Below are positions 1-9,988 of a DNA stretch of 64,000 nucleotides, one piece after another. Source of the DNA: Photobacterium chitinilyticum (lineage in GTDB: Bacteria; Pseudomonadota; Gammaproteobacteria; Enterobacterales; Vibrionaceae); NCBI RefSeq assembly GCF_004104355.1, contig NZ_RJLM01000004.1, positions 124,001 to 188,000 on the forward strand. The letters run 5' to 3'. Positions within the stretch are counted from its first letter, which is position 1. Each line of letters opens with the position of its first letter. The notes beneath the pieces are model-generated. The model was not told where the DNA came from. It saw only the letters and a program-made list of their open reading frames with translations, and searched no databases. Position numbers and translations under genes: made by a program.

Positions 1-531
1 GGTGCCATCCTTATTTTACTGTTTGCATGGAGTATCGGTAGTGTGATCAGCGATATGGCAACGGGTAAATACCTGTCGACGCTGGTGCAGGGCAATATCA
101 ACCCGATGCTACTTCCGGCAATCTTGTTCTTGCTGGCAGGTCTGATGGCATTCTCGACCGGTACGTCTTGGGGCACATTTGGTATCATGCTGCCTATCGC
201 TGGTGATTTGGCGGCGGCTACCGAAATTTCTCTGATGCTACCAATGCTGGGTGCTGTATTGGCAGGCTCGGTGTTTGGTGATCACTGTTCCCCGATCTCG
301 GATACCACTATTCTGTCTTCGACCGGTGCACGCTGTCACCATATCGACCACGTTGCTACCCAGCTGCCATACGCAGTGGCTGTGGCGTTTGTATCGACAG
401 TCGGCTTCTTGGTGCTTGGCCTGACTAGCTCAATGGCTGTGGCGTTTATGGCTGCGACGATCACCTTTATTCTGGTCTGCCTGCTGCTGATGTGGTTGTC
501 TCGTCGCCCGACAGAGTTAGCTGCGAAGTAG
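1..531 (+). CDS. NhaC-family Na+/H+ antiporter, C-terminal part (5' end outside window)
   Basis: Open from the first base in frame 1 (no start codon in the window) to a TAG at 529-531, giving the last 176 residues of an integral membrane protein. The visible part has about four or five hydrophobic segments. The polar stretch with FGDHCSPISDTT is the conserved signature of NhaC-type antiporters, which exchange cytoplasmic Na+ (or another cation) for protons across the inner membrane. The protein ends in a short basic/polar tail (SRRPTELAAK). Followed directly by a strong terminator. Family assignment is good; the exact substrate (Na+/H+ alone, or metabolite-coupled as in MleN-like members) cannot be told from this fragment. 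Confidence 0.8.
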   Translation, partial: GAILILLFAWSIGSVISDMATGKYLSTLVQGNINPMLLPAILFLLAGLMAFSTGTSWGTFGIMLPIAGDLAAATEISLMLPMLGAVLAGSVFGDHCSPISDTTILSSTGARCHHIDHVATQLPYAVAVAFVSTVGFLVLGLTSSMAVAFMAATITFILVCLLLMWLSRRPTELAAK

Positions 532-565
532 AAAAGCTAATAGAATATTGATTCTGATTTAATTG

Positions 566-596
566 AAAGCCTGCAATATGATTGCAGGCTTTTTTA
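566..596 (+). terminator. Rho-independent terminator of the antiporter gene
   Basis: Perfect 12-bp stem AAAGCCTGCAAT / ATTGCAGGCTTT with a 3-nt loop, followed by a T run, 35 bp after the antiporter stop codon. Confidence 0.9.
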
Positions 597-705
597 TTCC
601 GCTTGGGTACGCATTTGTTATCTTTTGATTGACCCTGATACTTTCAATTCAGAGCCATTTTCTGTAGCATTTCGGCAGTTTTTTTGCGCTTGGACGGGGA
701 GCCTT

Positions 706-1284
706 ATGGCCCAGATGTATTTCTATTACTCGGCAATGAATGCGGGTAAGTCGACGACGTTACTACAGTCATCTTTCAATTATCGTGAGCGTGGTATGAC
801 ACCGGTAATTTTTACCGCTTCTATCGATAACCGATATGGCAAAGGAAAGGTGAGTTCACGTATAGGTCTACAAGAAGACGCTGAGCTATTTAATGCGAAA
901 GATGACCTGTATCGTAAACTTCAGGATATGTATGCAACCGGTAAAATTGATTGCGTACTGATTGATGAATGTCAGTTCTTAACCAAAGAGCAGGTTTATC
1001 AGCTGACGGAAGTGGTTGATAAAATGCATATCCCAGTGTTGTGCTATGGTCTTCGCAGTGATTTTCGTGGTGAGTTGTTCGAGGGAAGCAAGTACCTGCT
1101 GTCATGGGCGGACAAATTGGTTGAGCTGAAAACAATTTGCCATTGTGGCCGTAAAGCCAATATGGTGATCCGTCAAGATGAGACTGGCCGTGCTATTGCT
1201 GATGGCGATCAGGTGGAAATTGGCGGTAATGATCGCTACGTCTCTGTTTGCCGCAAGCATTATAAAGAAGCTCTAGGCTGTTAA
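706..1284 (+). CDS. tdk: Thymidine kinase
   Basis: Type II (bacterial) thymidine kinase, phosphorylating thymidine with ATP in the salvage pathway. Sequence begins [17 protein letters not shown], nearly the same as E. coli Tdk, with the P-loop around MNAGKST, a DECQFL Walker B-like motif, the lasso-side TICHCGRKA and YVSVCRKHY motifs supplying the structural zinc ligands. It is 192 residues, slightly shorter at the C terminus than E. coli (205). The start at 706 is chosen over an in-frame TTG at 625 because it has the ribosome site GGGGAG just upstream and matches the family N terminus. It sits alone between two terminators. Confidence 0.96.
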   Translation: MAQMYFYYSAMNAGKSTTLLQSSFNYRERGMTPVIFTASIDNRYGKGKVSSRIGLQEDAELFNAKDDLYRKLQDMYATGKIDCVLIDECQFLTKEQVYQLTEVVDKMHIPVLCYGLRSDFRGELFEGSKYLLSWADKLVELKTICHCGRKANMVIRQDETGRAIADGDQVEIGGNDRYVSVCRKHYKEALGC

Positions 1285-1335
1285 TATCAGTCTGAGTAGG
1301 CAGAAGCCATGAAATAACGAGTTAACTCGAAATAA

Positions 1336-1363
1336 AAAGCCTGAGTGATTTCACTCAGGCTTT
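1336..1363. terminator. Bidirectional terminator between tdk and the his operon
   Basis: Perfect 13-bp stem AAAGCCTGAGTGA / TCACTCAGGCTTT with a TT loop. The A run on the left makes a U run on the minus strand (TTTTTATTT), so it is best formed as the end of the converging his transcript, and can also serve tdk. Confidence 0.88.
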
Positions 1364-1405
1364 GCTGCATTTAGAGCCGTTACTTATCTTGGCGATATTT
1401 CCGGG

Positions 1406-2032
1406 CTATTTATGACGCTCTTGAAGCTTGGCTGTGACATCTGACAGGGATAAGCCCTGATCCTGAAGCAATACAATCAAGTGATAGATCAAATCCGCAG
1501 ATTCACAGACTAACTCCTTCTTGTCACCCGACGTTGCCGCAAGCGCGACTTCAACACCTTCTTCGCCCACTTTTTGCGAAATACGCTTGGTACCACGGGC
1601 ATAGAGGCTGGCAGTGTAAGAGGATTCTGGATTGGCATCTTTACGAGCAGCCAGGATCTGCTCAAGTTGATGAAGGAACACCAAGGCAGGCTGCTCATCC
1701 TGTCCTTCGATTGTGCTATCGCTATCAAAACAGGTTGCTGTGCCCAGGTGGCAAGTAGGACCTACCGGGTTTACCTTTACCAGCAACGTATCTTGATCGC
1801 AATCTAGCTTGATACTCTTGAGCTGAAGTACGTTGCCAGAGGTTTCCCCTTTGGTCCACAGGCGGTTTTTGGTTCGCGACCAAAACGTTACCTGCTTAGT
1901 TTCCAGGGTTTTATTAAGTGCCTCGTCATTCATATATCCCAGCATCAGCACTTGGCCGCTGGTATTGTCCTGAACGATGGCCGGCACCAATCCGTCTACT
2001 TTTTCCCAATTTATATTCGTTGCTAGGCTCAT
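1406..2032 (-). CDS. hisI: Bifunctional phosphoribosyl-AMP cyclohydrolase / phosphoribosyl-ATP pyrophosphatase
   Basis: HisIE fusion, 208 residues (E. coli 203), catalysing steps 2 and 3 of histidine synthesis in the cytoplasm. Residues 1-115 are the cyclohydrolase domain, with [16 protein letters not shown], the metal-binding CDQDTLL and the [11 protein letters not shown] segment. Residues about 120-208 are the pyrophosphatase (HisE) domain with LEQILAARK and [10 protein letters not shown]. It is the last gene of the his operon, overlapping hisF by 4 bp (ATGA arrangement), which indicates translational coupling. A strong terminator follows. Confidence 0.97.
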   Translation of the reverse strand: MSLATNINWEKVDGLVPAIVQDNTSGQVLMLGYMNDEALNKTLETKQVTFWSRTKNRLWTKGETSGNVLQLKSIKLDCDQDTLLVKVNPVGPTCHLGTATCFDSDSTIEGQDEQPALVFLHQLEQILAARKDANPESSYTASLYARGTKRISQKVGEEGVEVALAATSGDKKELVCESADLIYHLIVLLQDQGLSLSDVTAKLQERHK

Positions 2033-2802
2033 AGTCGGATCTCCACGTCCTGTTGTTTCAAATACTGCTTAAGCTTGCCGATATTGATGATTTGCTTGTG
2101 GAAGACAGAAGCGGCGAGGGCACCGTCTACATTGGCTCTGTTGAAAGCATCAGCGAAATGCACCATTTCACCTGCACCGCCAGAAGCAATCAATGGCACA
2201 TGGCAGACTTCGCGTACCATGTTTAGCTGAGTCAGATCATAACCGTTTCGTACACCGTCCTGATTCATCATATTGAGCACTATCTCACCGGCACCACGTC
2301 GCTGCACCTCTTGTACCCAGTCACGGGTTTCCCACTGGGTTGCTTTGGTACGTGTCTCATCACCGGTAAACTGATACACCTGATATTTACCGGTATCGGC
2401 ATCGAAGTAGGAATCGATACCGACGACAATACATTGCACACCAAACTTATCGGCAAGGTCGGTGATCAGCGCCGGGTTGGCCAGTGCTGGTGAGTTGATA
2501 GAGACTTTGTCGGCACCAAACTGCAGGATCCGGCTAGCATCTTCAGCAGACTTAATACCTCCGGCGACGCAAAATGGAATATCGATCACTTCTGCTACTC
2601 GGGCAACCCAGCTTTTATCAACGACACGGCCATCGCTTGAGGCTGTGATATCGTAGAACACCAGCTCATCGGCACCCTCTTCGGCATAGCGCTTGGCCAG
2701 AGGCACAATATCACCGATGATTTCGTGATTGCGGAACTGAACACCTTTTACGACCTGTCCGTCACGGACATCTAAACAAGGAACGATTCGTCTTGCTAGC
2801 AT
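2029..2802 (-). CDS. hisF: Imidazole glycerol phosphate synthase, cyclase subunit
   Basis: TIM-barrel cyclase subunit, 257 residues, which with HisH converts PRFAR plus glutamine-derived ammonia into imidazole glycerol phosphate and AICAR. The two catalytic aspartates are present at D11 (PCLDVRDG) and D130 (VGIDSY), and the phosphate-binding loops (CVAGGI, ASGGAG) are intact. Eighteen bases separate it from hisA upstream and it overlaps hisI downstream, so the order hisH-hisA-hisF-hisI is as in enteric bacteria. Confidence 0.98.
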   Translation of the reverse strand: MLARRIVPCLDVRDGQVVKGVQFRNHEIIGDIVPLAKRYAEEGADELVFYDITASSDGRVVDKSWVARVAEVIDIPFCVAGGIKSAEDASRILQFGADKVSINSPALANPALITDLADKFGVQCIVVGIDSYFDADTGKYQVYQFTGDETRTKATQWETRDWVQEVQRRGAGEIVLNMMNQDGVRNGYDLTQLNMVREVCHVPLIASGGAGEMVHFADAFNRANVDGALAASVFHKQIINIGKLKQYLKQQDVEIRL

Positions 2803-2820
2803 GCTGTTACTCCTTGCTTG

Positions 2821-3576
<756 letters not shown>

Positions 3577-3597
3577 TCAGCTCACTGAATTAACAAG

Positions 3598-4239
3598 TCA
3601 CATCTCTAAAAAGTTTTTGATAAGTTGGGCGCCGGCTTTGCTGGATCGTTCAGGGTGAAACTGCACCCCGTAATAATTACCGCTCTGGACAGCTGCGGTA
3701 AATGGTTGCCCATATTCACAGCGGGCGATGGTATAGCCGCCTTGCTCAGCACACTTGGTGGAAACCGGCATGGCATAACTGTGAACGAAATAGAAGTAGC
3801 TACCCGCCGGGATATCGTTAAACAGCGGATGTCCTTCGGCCGGTGTGACGGTATTCCAGCCCATATGCGGCAGCGGCAGAGAACCGGTTTCCAGTTTCTT
3901 GATAGGGGCATCACACAGGCCAAGGCAAGGTACAAGCTCGGTACCACTCTGGCCTTGTTCTTCTGATAACTCGCCCAGTAGTTGCATTCCGAGGCAGATT
4001 CCCAACAACGGCTTGTCGACTTGCTTGATAAGTTCGACCAAGTCACGCTCTCGGAGGTTTTTCATTGCCTCGCTTGCAGTACCGACACCGGGTAAAAACA
4101 GCTTGTCGGCAGCCAGTACAATGCTTGGCTCCTTGCTGACACTAACGGTATAACCCAGGCGCTCGATGGCAAATCGCACCGAAGAGACATTGGCACAGCC
4201 AGTATCGATAATGACGACTTTTTGGTTTTCGCTTGCCAT
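3598..4239 (-). CDS. hisH: Imidazole glycerol phosphate synthase, glutamine amidotransferase subunit
   Basis: Class I glutamine amidotransferase, 213 residues, delivering ammonia to HisF. The catalytic triad is visible: nucleophile C82 in [10 protein letters not shown], and H195 and E197 in [10 protein letters not shown]. The start ATG shares its A with the stop codon of hisB (TAATG), a one-base overlap that normally means coupled translation. It has a slightly extended N terminus ([14 protein letters not shown]) relative to E. coli HisH (196 residues). Confidence 0.98.
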   Translation of the reverse strand: MASENQKVVIIDTGCANVSSVRFAIERLGYTVSVSKEPSIVLAADKLFLPGVGTASEAMKNLRERDLVELIKQVDKPLLGICLGMQLLGELSEEQGQSGTELVPCLGLCDAPIKKLETGSLPLPHMGWNTVTPAEGHPLFNDIPAGSYFYFVHSYAMPVSTKCAEQGGYTIARCEYGQPFTAAVQSGNYYGVQFHPERSSKAGAQLIKNFLEM

Positions 4240-5324
4240 TACAGTACTCCTTTACTGCTTGGTAGCTCGGTACCTTCAACGCGGATAGCCTGACGTAGCG
4301 TACGGCCAAAGGCCTTGAATAGGCTTTCGACAATGTGGTGGTCATTGTCGCCTGTTGAAGACAGGTGCAGGGTGCAGGCCAGAGTATCGGTAAGCGAGCG
4401 GAAGAAGTGCGAGACCATTTCGGTCGAAAGGTCGCCGACTTGCTCGCGACCGAACTTGGCATCGAACTTCAGGTAAGGGCGGCCGGATAGATCCAGGGCA
4501 CACTGGGCCAGACATTCGTCCATTGGCAGACTGAAACCGAAACGCCCGATACCGCGCTTCTCTCCCAAGGCATTCTTAAGTGCCTGGCCGAGCGCCAGTG
4601 CGGTATCTTCTATACTGTGGTGGTCGTCAATGTGCAAATCCCCTTTGACGCTAAGTTCCATGCGGAAACCACCGTGGGTGGCAATTTGATCCAGCATGTG
4701 GTCGAAAAAACCAAGGCCAGTTTCGATTTTGTTGCCGCCAGCTTCATCAAGGTTAACTTTCACCCGGATGTCAGTCTCTTTGGTCGTGCGCACTACCTCT
4801 GCGATCCTTGGGCTGGTGGTGAGATCTTTAACGATCTGTTGCCAGTTCATGCTGCTCTCGTCGTCAGGCTGCGGATGATACTGGATCCCGCGAATCGCCA
4901 TATTTTCAGCCAACTGAAGATCGGTTTGACGATCGCCAATAACAGCCGAGGTGGCGAAATCGACTCGACCCTGTTGCAGGTAGCCTTTTACGAGACCAAG
5001 CTTGGGCTTGCGGCAACTGCAGTTGTCTTCATCGAAGTGCGGGCAGATAAGGACATCGTCAAATTTCACGCCCTGTGACTCGAAGATCTCCATCATCATG
5101 TTGTGTGGAGCATCAAAATCTTGCTGGGGGTAGCTATCTGTTCCCAGGCCGTCCTGATTCGTTACCATCACGAGTTTGTACCCAGCATCCTGCAACTGAA
5201 GCAGTGCCGGGATCACGAAAGGTTCAAGCTTCAGTTTATCCAGCCGATCAACTTGAAAATCAACAGGGGGCTCAACAATCAGGGTGCCGTCACGGTCAAT
5301 AAATAAAATCTTTTCCTTGCTCAC
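4239..5324 (-). CDS. hisB: Bifunctional histidinol-phosphatase / imidazoleglycerol-phosphate dehydratase
   Basis: Fused enzyme of 361 residues for steps 6 and 8 of histidine synthesis. Residues 1-165 are a HAD-type phosphatase with the DxD nucleophile pair D10/D12 (FIDRDGTL) and a zinc-binding segment [14 protein letters not shown]. Residues about 170-361 are the dehydratase with the paired metal-binding motifs [20 protein letters not shown] and NDHHIVES. The fusion is typical of Enterobacteria and Vibrionaceae. Nineteen bases separate it from hisC. Confidence 0.98.
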   Translation of the reverse strand: MSKEKILFIDRDGTLIVEPPVDFQVDRLDKLKLEPFVIPALLQLQDAGYKLVMVTNQDGLGTDSYPQQDFDAPHNMMMEIFESQGVKFDDVLICPHFDEDNCSCRKPKLGLVKGYLQQGRVDFATSAVIGDRQTDLQLAENMAIRGIQYHPQPDDESSMNWQQIVKDLTTSPRIAEVVRTTKETDIRVKVNLDEAGGNKIETGLGFFDHMLDQIATHGGFRMELSVKGDLHIDDHHSIEDTALALGQALKNALGEKRGIGRFGFSLPMDECLAQCALDLSGRPYLKFDAKFGREQVGDLSTEMVSHFFRSLTDTLACTLHLSSTGDNDHHIVESLFKAFGRTLRQAIRVEGTELPSSKGVL

Positions 5325-5343
5325 AGTGCTCTTCCTTTAATGC

Positions 5344-6396
5344 TTAATTCTGGTTCAGTTGTTCGCGGATAAACGCCAGGGTTTTTTCACATTCATCGCG
5401 GTTGCCGATACTGATGCGAATACAGTTTTCTATCGGGGAACGTCGCAAGATAATGCCATGCTCCCATAATGAGCCAAACAGGGCGTCTGCATCCGGAAAT
5501 TTCACCAGCAGGTAGTTGCCGTAGCCATCATAGACAGTAACACCGTCCAGCATACCCAGCCCGGCCTGAAGATAGGCGCGATTTGCACTGAGATCGAGAA
5601 CCTGAAACTTGGTTTTTGCCAACCCGGCAGGCGAGAGGGCCTGAACGGCAATATCTGTCACTGGTACCGGAACCGGGTAGGGGGCGATAACCTTGAGCAG
5701 TAGTTCAATGATTTCTGGGTTTGCCAGAGTGAACCCACACCTGAGCCCGGCCAAGGCAAAAGCTTTTGATAGCGTTCGCAGAATAACCAGATTCGGGTAC
5801 TGGCCGAGCAGGTCGACCGTAGAAGCTTCCGGGCAGAAGTCGATATAGGCTTCGTCGACAACAACGAGCGCTTTGCCCGTCGCCATATCGAGCAGGGCCT
5901 CAATATCTTGGCGGTTGATCAAATTGCCAGTCGGGTTGTTTGGGCTGCAGACAAAGATCAGTTTTACGGTGTCGAGATTATCTCTAATGGTTGCTATATC
6001 CAACTGCCACTCTGCTGTCAGTGGTACCGTTTTGGTATTGATATCAAACGTTTCTGCACTGATCGCATACATACCGTATGTTGGCGGACAGTACAGGATA
6101 CTGTCTTGGTTCGGTTCGCAGAAGGTACGGATCAGGAGCTCTATACCCTCATCCGCCCCGCGGGAAGTGAGCACCTGCTCTTTTTTCACGTTAGCATAGT
6201 CGGCATAGGCCTGGATCAGCTCTTCCGGCTGGCAGGTACTGTAGCGGTTAAGGCGGTTACACTTGATGTTATATTCATTGGCGAAAGGGGATTCATTGGC
6301 ATTGAGCCAGATATCACCACTGCCCCCGAGACGACGAGCTGACTGATAGGGGGTCAACTCGCGGACTGTTTTTCGCGCTAGCTTTGAAACGGTCAT
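5344..6396 (-). CDS. hisC: Histidinol-phosphate aminotransferase
   Basis: PLP-dependent class I/II aminotransferase, 350 residues, converting imidazole acetol phosphate and glutamate to histidinol phosphate. The Schiff-base lysine is K211 in [17 protein letters not shown]. Other landmarks are WLNANESP at the N terminus, SPNNPTG around residue 151 and VDEAYIDF around residue 180. Only two bases separate its ATG from the hisD stop codon, so translation is almost certainly coupled. Confidence 0.98.
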   Translation of the reverse strand: MTVSKLARKTVRELTPYQSARRLGGSGDIWLNANESPFANEYNIKCNRLNRYSTCQPEELIQAYADYANVKKEQVLTSRGADEGIELLIRTFCEPNQDSILYCPPTYGMYAISAETFDINTKTVPLTAEWQLDIATIRDNLDTVKLIFVCSPNNPTGNLINRQDIEALLDMATGKALVVVDEAYIDFCPEASTVDLLGQYPNLVILRTLSKAFALAGLRCGFTLANPEIIELLLKVIAPYPVPVPVTDIAVQALSPAGLAKTKFQVLDLSANRAYLQAGLGMLDGVTVYDGYGNYLLVKFPDADALFGSLWEHGIILRRSPIENCIRISIGNRDECEKTLAFIREQLNQN

Positions 6397-6398
6397 GA

Positions 6399-7721
6399 CT
6401 AGGCCTCCTTTGTTGCCGTCAGTGCGGCCTGTCGAGCCTGCAATTTGTCCATCCGAATAGTCACGGCGCGCTTGTGGGCATCAAGACCTTCTGCCTCGGC
6501 GATAGTGACAACTGTCGGCGCTAACTGCTGAAGCCCATCGGCACTTAGTTCTTGCACCGTCATCCGCTTGGTAAAATCAGCCAAGCCTAAGCTGGAGTAG
6601 GTTCGAGTATAGCCGTAGGTCGGCAATACGTGGTTAGTGCCGGATGCGTAGTCGCCGACAGACTCTGGCGACCAGTCCCCCAGGAAGATCGAGCCTGCAT
6701 TATCTAACAGTGGCACCAGTTTGCGTGGATTTCGAGTTTGGACTATCAGGTGTTCAGGTCCATAGTGATTCGAGATAGAGATACACTGGGTTAGGCTATC
6801 GGCCACAATCAGCAAGCTCGACCCGAGTGCCTGACGAGCAATGTCAGCCCGAGGCAGTTCTGCCAGTTGTCTCTGGATAGCGTCAGCAACGCGATCGGCA
6901 ATACTGGGTTCCGGGGTAACCAGCACAACCTGAGAATCCGGTCCGTGCTCGGCCTGACTTAGCAGATCGGCCGCAATAAAATCCGGATCGGCCGTGGTAT
7001 CGGCTATAACCAATACCTCGGAAGGGCCGGCTGGCATATCGATGGCCGAGCCGCGGAAGTCGTTGCTGACTTGGCGTTTGGCTTCGGTGACAAAGGCATT
7101 ACCCGGGCCGAAAATTTTGTCTACCTTGGCCACTGATTCCGTGCCGTAGGCCATGGCAGCAACGGCCTGCGCTCCACCGGCATTGTAAATGTCTGTAATA
7201 CCGCATAGCTTGGCGACATAAAGAATTTCATCGGCAATCGGCGGCGGCGAACACAAGACGGCTTGACGACAACCGGCAATCTGCGCTGGGACTCCAAGCA
7301 TTAGAACGGTGGAAGGCAACGGGGCACTGCCTCCTGGAATATAAAGGCCAACTGAGTTAATTGGTCGTGTGACTTGTTCACACACCACGCCTGGCTGGGT
7401 CTCAACCCGCAGCGTTTTTTGCTCCTGCGCCTTGTGAAAGGTTGCAATGTTGTCATAGGCCTGTTGGAGTGCCTGCTTCATCTTACCGCTTAGGCGAGCT
7501 GCTGCGGCGTCGACTTCGTCCGGGCCGACTTTAATTGTTTCCGGACGAATGTTGTCAAACTTTTCGGTCAGATCTAAAAGCGCGTCGTCACCACGCTGGC
7601 GGACATCAGCAATCACGTCAGATACGATTGCCGTGATGTTGGCTCCTTCGGTGATTGCCGGACGCTGGAGCAAAGATTCCTGCTGGTTATCGCTTAAAGA
7701 TTGCCACACAACCGTTTTCAT
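6399..7721 (-). CDS. hisD: Histidinol dehydrogenase
   Basis: Zinc-dependent NAD+ enzyme, 440 residues, performing the last two oxidations from histidinol to histidine. The zinc ligands can be placed at Q256, H259, D357 and H416, and the catalytic E323-H324 pair is in NHYGPEHLI. The [15 protein letters not shown] segment at about 127-141 is the family signature. It begins 4 bp after the hisG stop codon. Confidence 0.98.
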   Translation of the reverse strand: MKTVVWQSLSDNQQESLLQRPAITEGANITAIVSDVIADVRQRGDDALLDLTEKFDNIRPETIKVGPDEVDAAAARLSGKMKQALQQAYDNIATFHKAQEQKTLRVETQPGVVCEQVTRPINSVGLYIPGGSAPLPSTVLMLGVPAQIAGCRQAVLCSPPPIADEILYVAKLCGITDIYNAGGAQAVAAMAYGTESVAKVDKIFGPGNAFVTEAKRQVSNDFRGSAIDMPAGPSEVLVIADTTADPDFIAADLLSQAEHGPDSQVVLVTPEPSIADRVADAIQRQLAELPRADIARQALGSSLLIVADSLTQCISISNHYGPEHLIVQTRNPRKLVPLLDNAGSIFLGDWSPESVGDYASGTNHVLPTYGYTRTYSSLGLADFTKRMTVQELSADGLQQLAPTVVTIAEAEGLDAHKRAVTIRMDKLQARQAALTATKEA

Positions 7722-7725
7722 GGGG

Positions 7726-8622
7726 TTACTCCATCATCTTTTCAATGGGCAGTACTAGGATTGAACTAGCACCAAGCTCTTTTAGCTGTTCCATGGTTTC
7801 CCAGAACAGGTTTTCAGAACTGACAAGATGGACGGCTACGCGACTTTTATCAGCTGCAAGCGGCAAGACTGTTGGATCCTCGGCGCCCGGGAGCAATGCT
7901 TTGATTTGATCCAGACATTCTGTCGGAGCATGGAGCATGATGTATTTTGATTCTTTGGCCTGGATGACACCCTGCATACGGGTCAGGATACGTTCGATAA
8001 GGGACTGCTTGTCTTTGCCAAATTCTCCGGTACGCTGGATAAGCACCGCCTTGGAACGTAGGATCACCTCGGCTTCTTTTAGGCCATTTGCTTCGAGAGT
8101 GGCGCCGGTCGATACCAGATCGCAGATAGCATCTGCAAGGCCTGCTCGGGGGGCGACTTCGACAGAGCCATTCAGCATACATGGGCTGAATTCAACGCCT
8201 TGCTCGTCCATATAACGTTTAACAAGCTGAGGGTAGGTAGTTGCAATACGTTTGCCGTGCAGATCCTGCGGGCCGTTGTATTGTTCATCTTTGTCAACGG
8301 CAATGGATAGGCGACAGTCGCCAAAATCAAGACGACGCAACTTGGTATATTCACAAGGTTCGTTAAGGGCTGCACGCTCAAGGCCGACCTCTTCTAGTTC
8401 GTTTTCACCGATTACCCCTAAATCGACCACACCATCCATGATCAAACCCGGGATGTCATCGTCGCGTACCAGCAAAAGGTCGATAGGCATATTTTCTGCG
8501 TGGACGACAAGGCGCTCACCCATCAGGTTGAACTTAATGCCGCAGCGTTTGAATAGATCCTGGCACTCCTTGCTCAGGCGTCCTTTCTTTTGAATTGCAA
8601 TTCGTAGTCGTTGAGTCTGCAT
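7726..8622 (-). CDS. hisG: ATP phosphoribosyltransferase (long form)
   Basis: First and feedback-controlled step of histidine synthesis: ATP plus PRPP to phosphoribosyl-ATP. At 298 residues it is the long HisG type, with the catalytic domain ([17 protein letters not shown] at the start, [14 protein letters not shown] as the PRPP-binding motif near 175-190) and a C-terminal ACT-like regulatory domain (about 225-298), so it does not need HisZ. First structural gene of the operon, directly behind the leader and attenuator. Confidence 0.98.
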   Translation of the reverse strand: MQTQRLRIAIQKKGRLSKECQDLFKRCGIKFNLMGERLVVHAENMPIDLLLVRDDDIPGLIMDGVVDLGVIGENELEEVGLERAALNEPCEYTKLRRLDFGDCRLSIAVDKDEQYNGPQDLHGKRIATTYPQLVKRYMDEQGVEFSPCMLNGSVEVAPRAGLADAICDLVSTGATLEANGLKEAEVILRSKAVLIQRTGEFGKDKQSLIERILTRMQGVIQAKESKYIMLHAPTECLDQIKALLPGAEDPTVLPLAADKSRVAVHLVSSENLFWETMEQLKELGASSILVLPIEKMME

Positions 8623-8662
8623 CGTTGTATTCCCTGTTTCGATTATTTGTAGCCTGAAAACG

Positions 8663-8695
8663 AAAAAACCCTCGGAAGTTTGGGCTTCCGAGGGT
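8663..8695 (-). terminator. his operon attenuator (rho-independent terminator in the leader)
   Basis: On the minus strand an 11-bp stem ACCCTCGGAAG / CTTCCGAGGGT with a 6-nt loop is followed by six T residues. It lies between the leader peptide and hisG, about 80 bp after the leader stop codon, so it is the attenuator rather than the end of a gene. Expected behaviour: terminator forms when His-tRNA is plentiful, antiterminator when ribosomes stall on the His codons. Confidence 0.93.
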
Positions 8696-8773
8696 CTGAA
8701 TTCTGTAATTTCTATTGACCGCTGGAAGAGTTTTTGTCTGTCTTCCAGAGTGAGGCGTATCCTCCCGAAAGAC

Positions 8774-8821
8774 TAGTCAGGATGATGATGGTGATGAATG
8801 TTTACCATTGGGATACGCATA
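8774..8821 (-). CDS. hisL: his operon leader peptide
   Basis: Fifteen-codon reading frame MRIPMVNIHHHHHPD ending in TAG, with five consecutive histidine codons (CAT CAC CAT CAT CAT). It ends HHPD and is followed by CTTTC, as in the E. coli leader (which has seven His codons). Positioned upstream of the attenuator hairpin at 8663-8695 and hisG. Too short for ordinary gene calling but function is clear from content and place: ribosome stalling here senses charged tRNA-His and sets operon read-through. Confidence 0.95.
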
Positions 8822-8926
8822 ATTATGTACTCTGTTTAAATCGTTATTAACTCATTGCTTGTCATTCACACTAACCAAGCTGATTTGATTTTGCAATAGG
8901 ATTTTTAACGAAATATTAATTAATTA

Positions 8927-9025
8927 TTATTGGGTAAATAAAATATGTACAAATGGCTTAGGGCCAGCTGGTTTGCCAAGCAGATAGCCCTGGTTTTTTT
9001 TGATGTAAAAATAATTGCTTAACAT
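8927..9025 (-). pseudogene. Possible remnant of an EAL-domain C terminus
   Basis: A 32-codon minus-strand frame between his and the small gene at 9073 contains NQGYLLGKPAGPKP. The QGYLLGKP string resembles the conserved end of EAL (cyclic-di-GMP phosphodiesterase) domains, where the glutamine of QG is an active-site residue. Upstream in the same frame there is an immediate stop (TAG before ATG) and no further EAL sequence. If real, this is the last scrap of a deleted GGDEF/EAL gene. The match is short and could be chance. Confidence 0.35.
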
Positions 9026-9072
9026 CTAGATAGCATTATCTTGCAAGTTTTCCTGTCAAAATACGACAATCG

Positions 9073-9258
9073 CTAGACATAAATATCAAGTAAGCCTTTG
9101 GGGGGACGTTTTTTGGATTGCTCTTTGGAGGGATCTTTCTTGCTGTCATCGCTTTTGGCTTCAACTTTTTGTTTTCGTTCATCAATTAATGATGCCTGAG
9201 TAACCTTCTTCAGTTGTTTATGAGCGGTCAACGGCAGATTGTTATTTGGATTGATCAT
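9073..9258 (-). CDS. Small charged protein of unknown function (61 aa)
   Basis: I do not recognise this protein. It begins MINPNNNLPLTAHKQ, is very rich in Lys, Ser, Asp and Gln in the middle (KSDDSKKDPSKEQSKKRPP) and ends GLLDIYV; no signal peptide or membrane segment, and the centre is likely disordered. It has a start codon with only a weak purine-rich site upstream (ACGAGACAATGAC). A TGTCT-N8-AGACA dyad lies about 80 bp upstream (9338-9355). It stands alone, with ychJ well upstream on the same strand. Composition with a folded-looking N terminus and a short hydrophobic tail makes a real gene more likely than not. Confidence 0.5.
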   Translation of the reverse strand: MINPNNNLPLTAHKQLKKVTQASLIDERKQKVEAKSDDSKKDPSKEQSKKRPPKGLLDIYV

Positions 9259-9426
9259 GTCATTGTCTCGTTACATAAAGGGTTGTGGTCAATTTATCGA
9301 CAATGAAAGCGATGGGTTGAGTGTTTTTTGTTCATGTTGTCTGCTTTGTTAGACAGGATGTGAAGTGGGTCAAAATATGGAGGAATGAAATGTAACGAGT
9401 ATAGAGTAGGAAATGATGGCAGGAAA

Positions 9427-9450
9427 ACTGAAGCCCGCTTGAGCGGGCCT
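9427..9450 (-). terminator. Likely terminator after ychJ
   Basis: GCCCGCTTGAGCGGGC (9433-9448) forms a GC-rich hairpin about 20 bp past the ychJ stop on the minus strand, followed by CTTCAGTTTTCC. The U tract is interrupted, so strength is uncertain. Confidence 0.55.
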
Positions 9451-9469
9451 CGTTACAGATAAGGGATGG

Positions 9470-9985
9470 TTAGCCACAGCATTTTTTGAATTTTTTCCCA
9501 CTGCCGCAAGGACATGGATCGTTTCGGCTGACTTTGGTGCTACTTGCCGGTGTCGGAGATTCCGGCTCTTCGGGCGGCAGAGGGTACTCGCCATCAATAT
9601 AAAACCACTGAGTTTCATCGCCGATAGACTCGAGCAGAAAGCGCGATTTTTCAGATAAGTAAAATGTTTCATCACCCTCTTGGTAATGCGCTTTGAACTC
9701 GACAAAACCTTCGCCGCTGTCGGCGATTTTACTGTCGATGACTTCAAGCTCAAGCCAGTTGGAATGCACTGATTCGGCGATGGCTTCACGGTACTGTTCG
9801 GCCTCGCAACTTGGATGGTAGGTCGCAACAACAAAATCAACAAGGCCCAGAACATGGGCGCTGTATCGGGCTCGCATTAGCTGTTCTGGGTGCCGGGCAC
9901 GTGACGGCTGTTGATGAATTGGCTGGCAGCAGGCTGTCAGTACTTTCTGGCTGCCGCACGGGCATAGTTGGGCTAGGGTAGACAT
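9470..9985 (-). CDS. ychJ: YchJ-family protein with two SEC-C motifs (UPF0225)
   Basis: 171-residue cytoplasmic protein with a zinc-binding SEC-C motif at each end: [14 protein letters not shown] at residues 8-21 and [17 protein letters not shown] at the C terminus, flanking an NTF2-like central domain ([24 protein letters not shown]). This is the architecture of E. coli YchJ (152 residues); the extra length is a Pro/Ser/Glu linker before the second motif. SEC-C motifs are known from SecA as zinc-dependent SecB/ribosome binding elements, but the role of YchJ is not established. It starts 3 bp after the stop of the EAL/HDOD gene and is probably its operon partner. Confidence 0.85.
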   Translation of the reverse strand: MSTLAQLCPCGSQKVLTACCQPIHQQPSRARHPEQLMRARYSAHVLGLVDFVVATYHPSCEAEQYREAIAESVHSNWLELEVIDSKIADSGEGFVEFKAHYQEGDETFYLSEKSRFLLESIGDETQWFYIDGEYPLPPEEPESPTPASSTKVSRNDPCPCGSGKKFKKCCG

Positions 9986-9988
9986 AAG

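Noticed and set aside
625-705. Longer thymidine kinase starting at a TTG
   Set aside because: The extra 27 residues do not resemble any Tdk N terminus; the ATG at 706 has GGGGAG upstream and matches E. coli Tdk.
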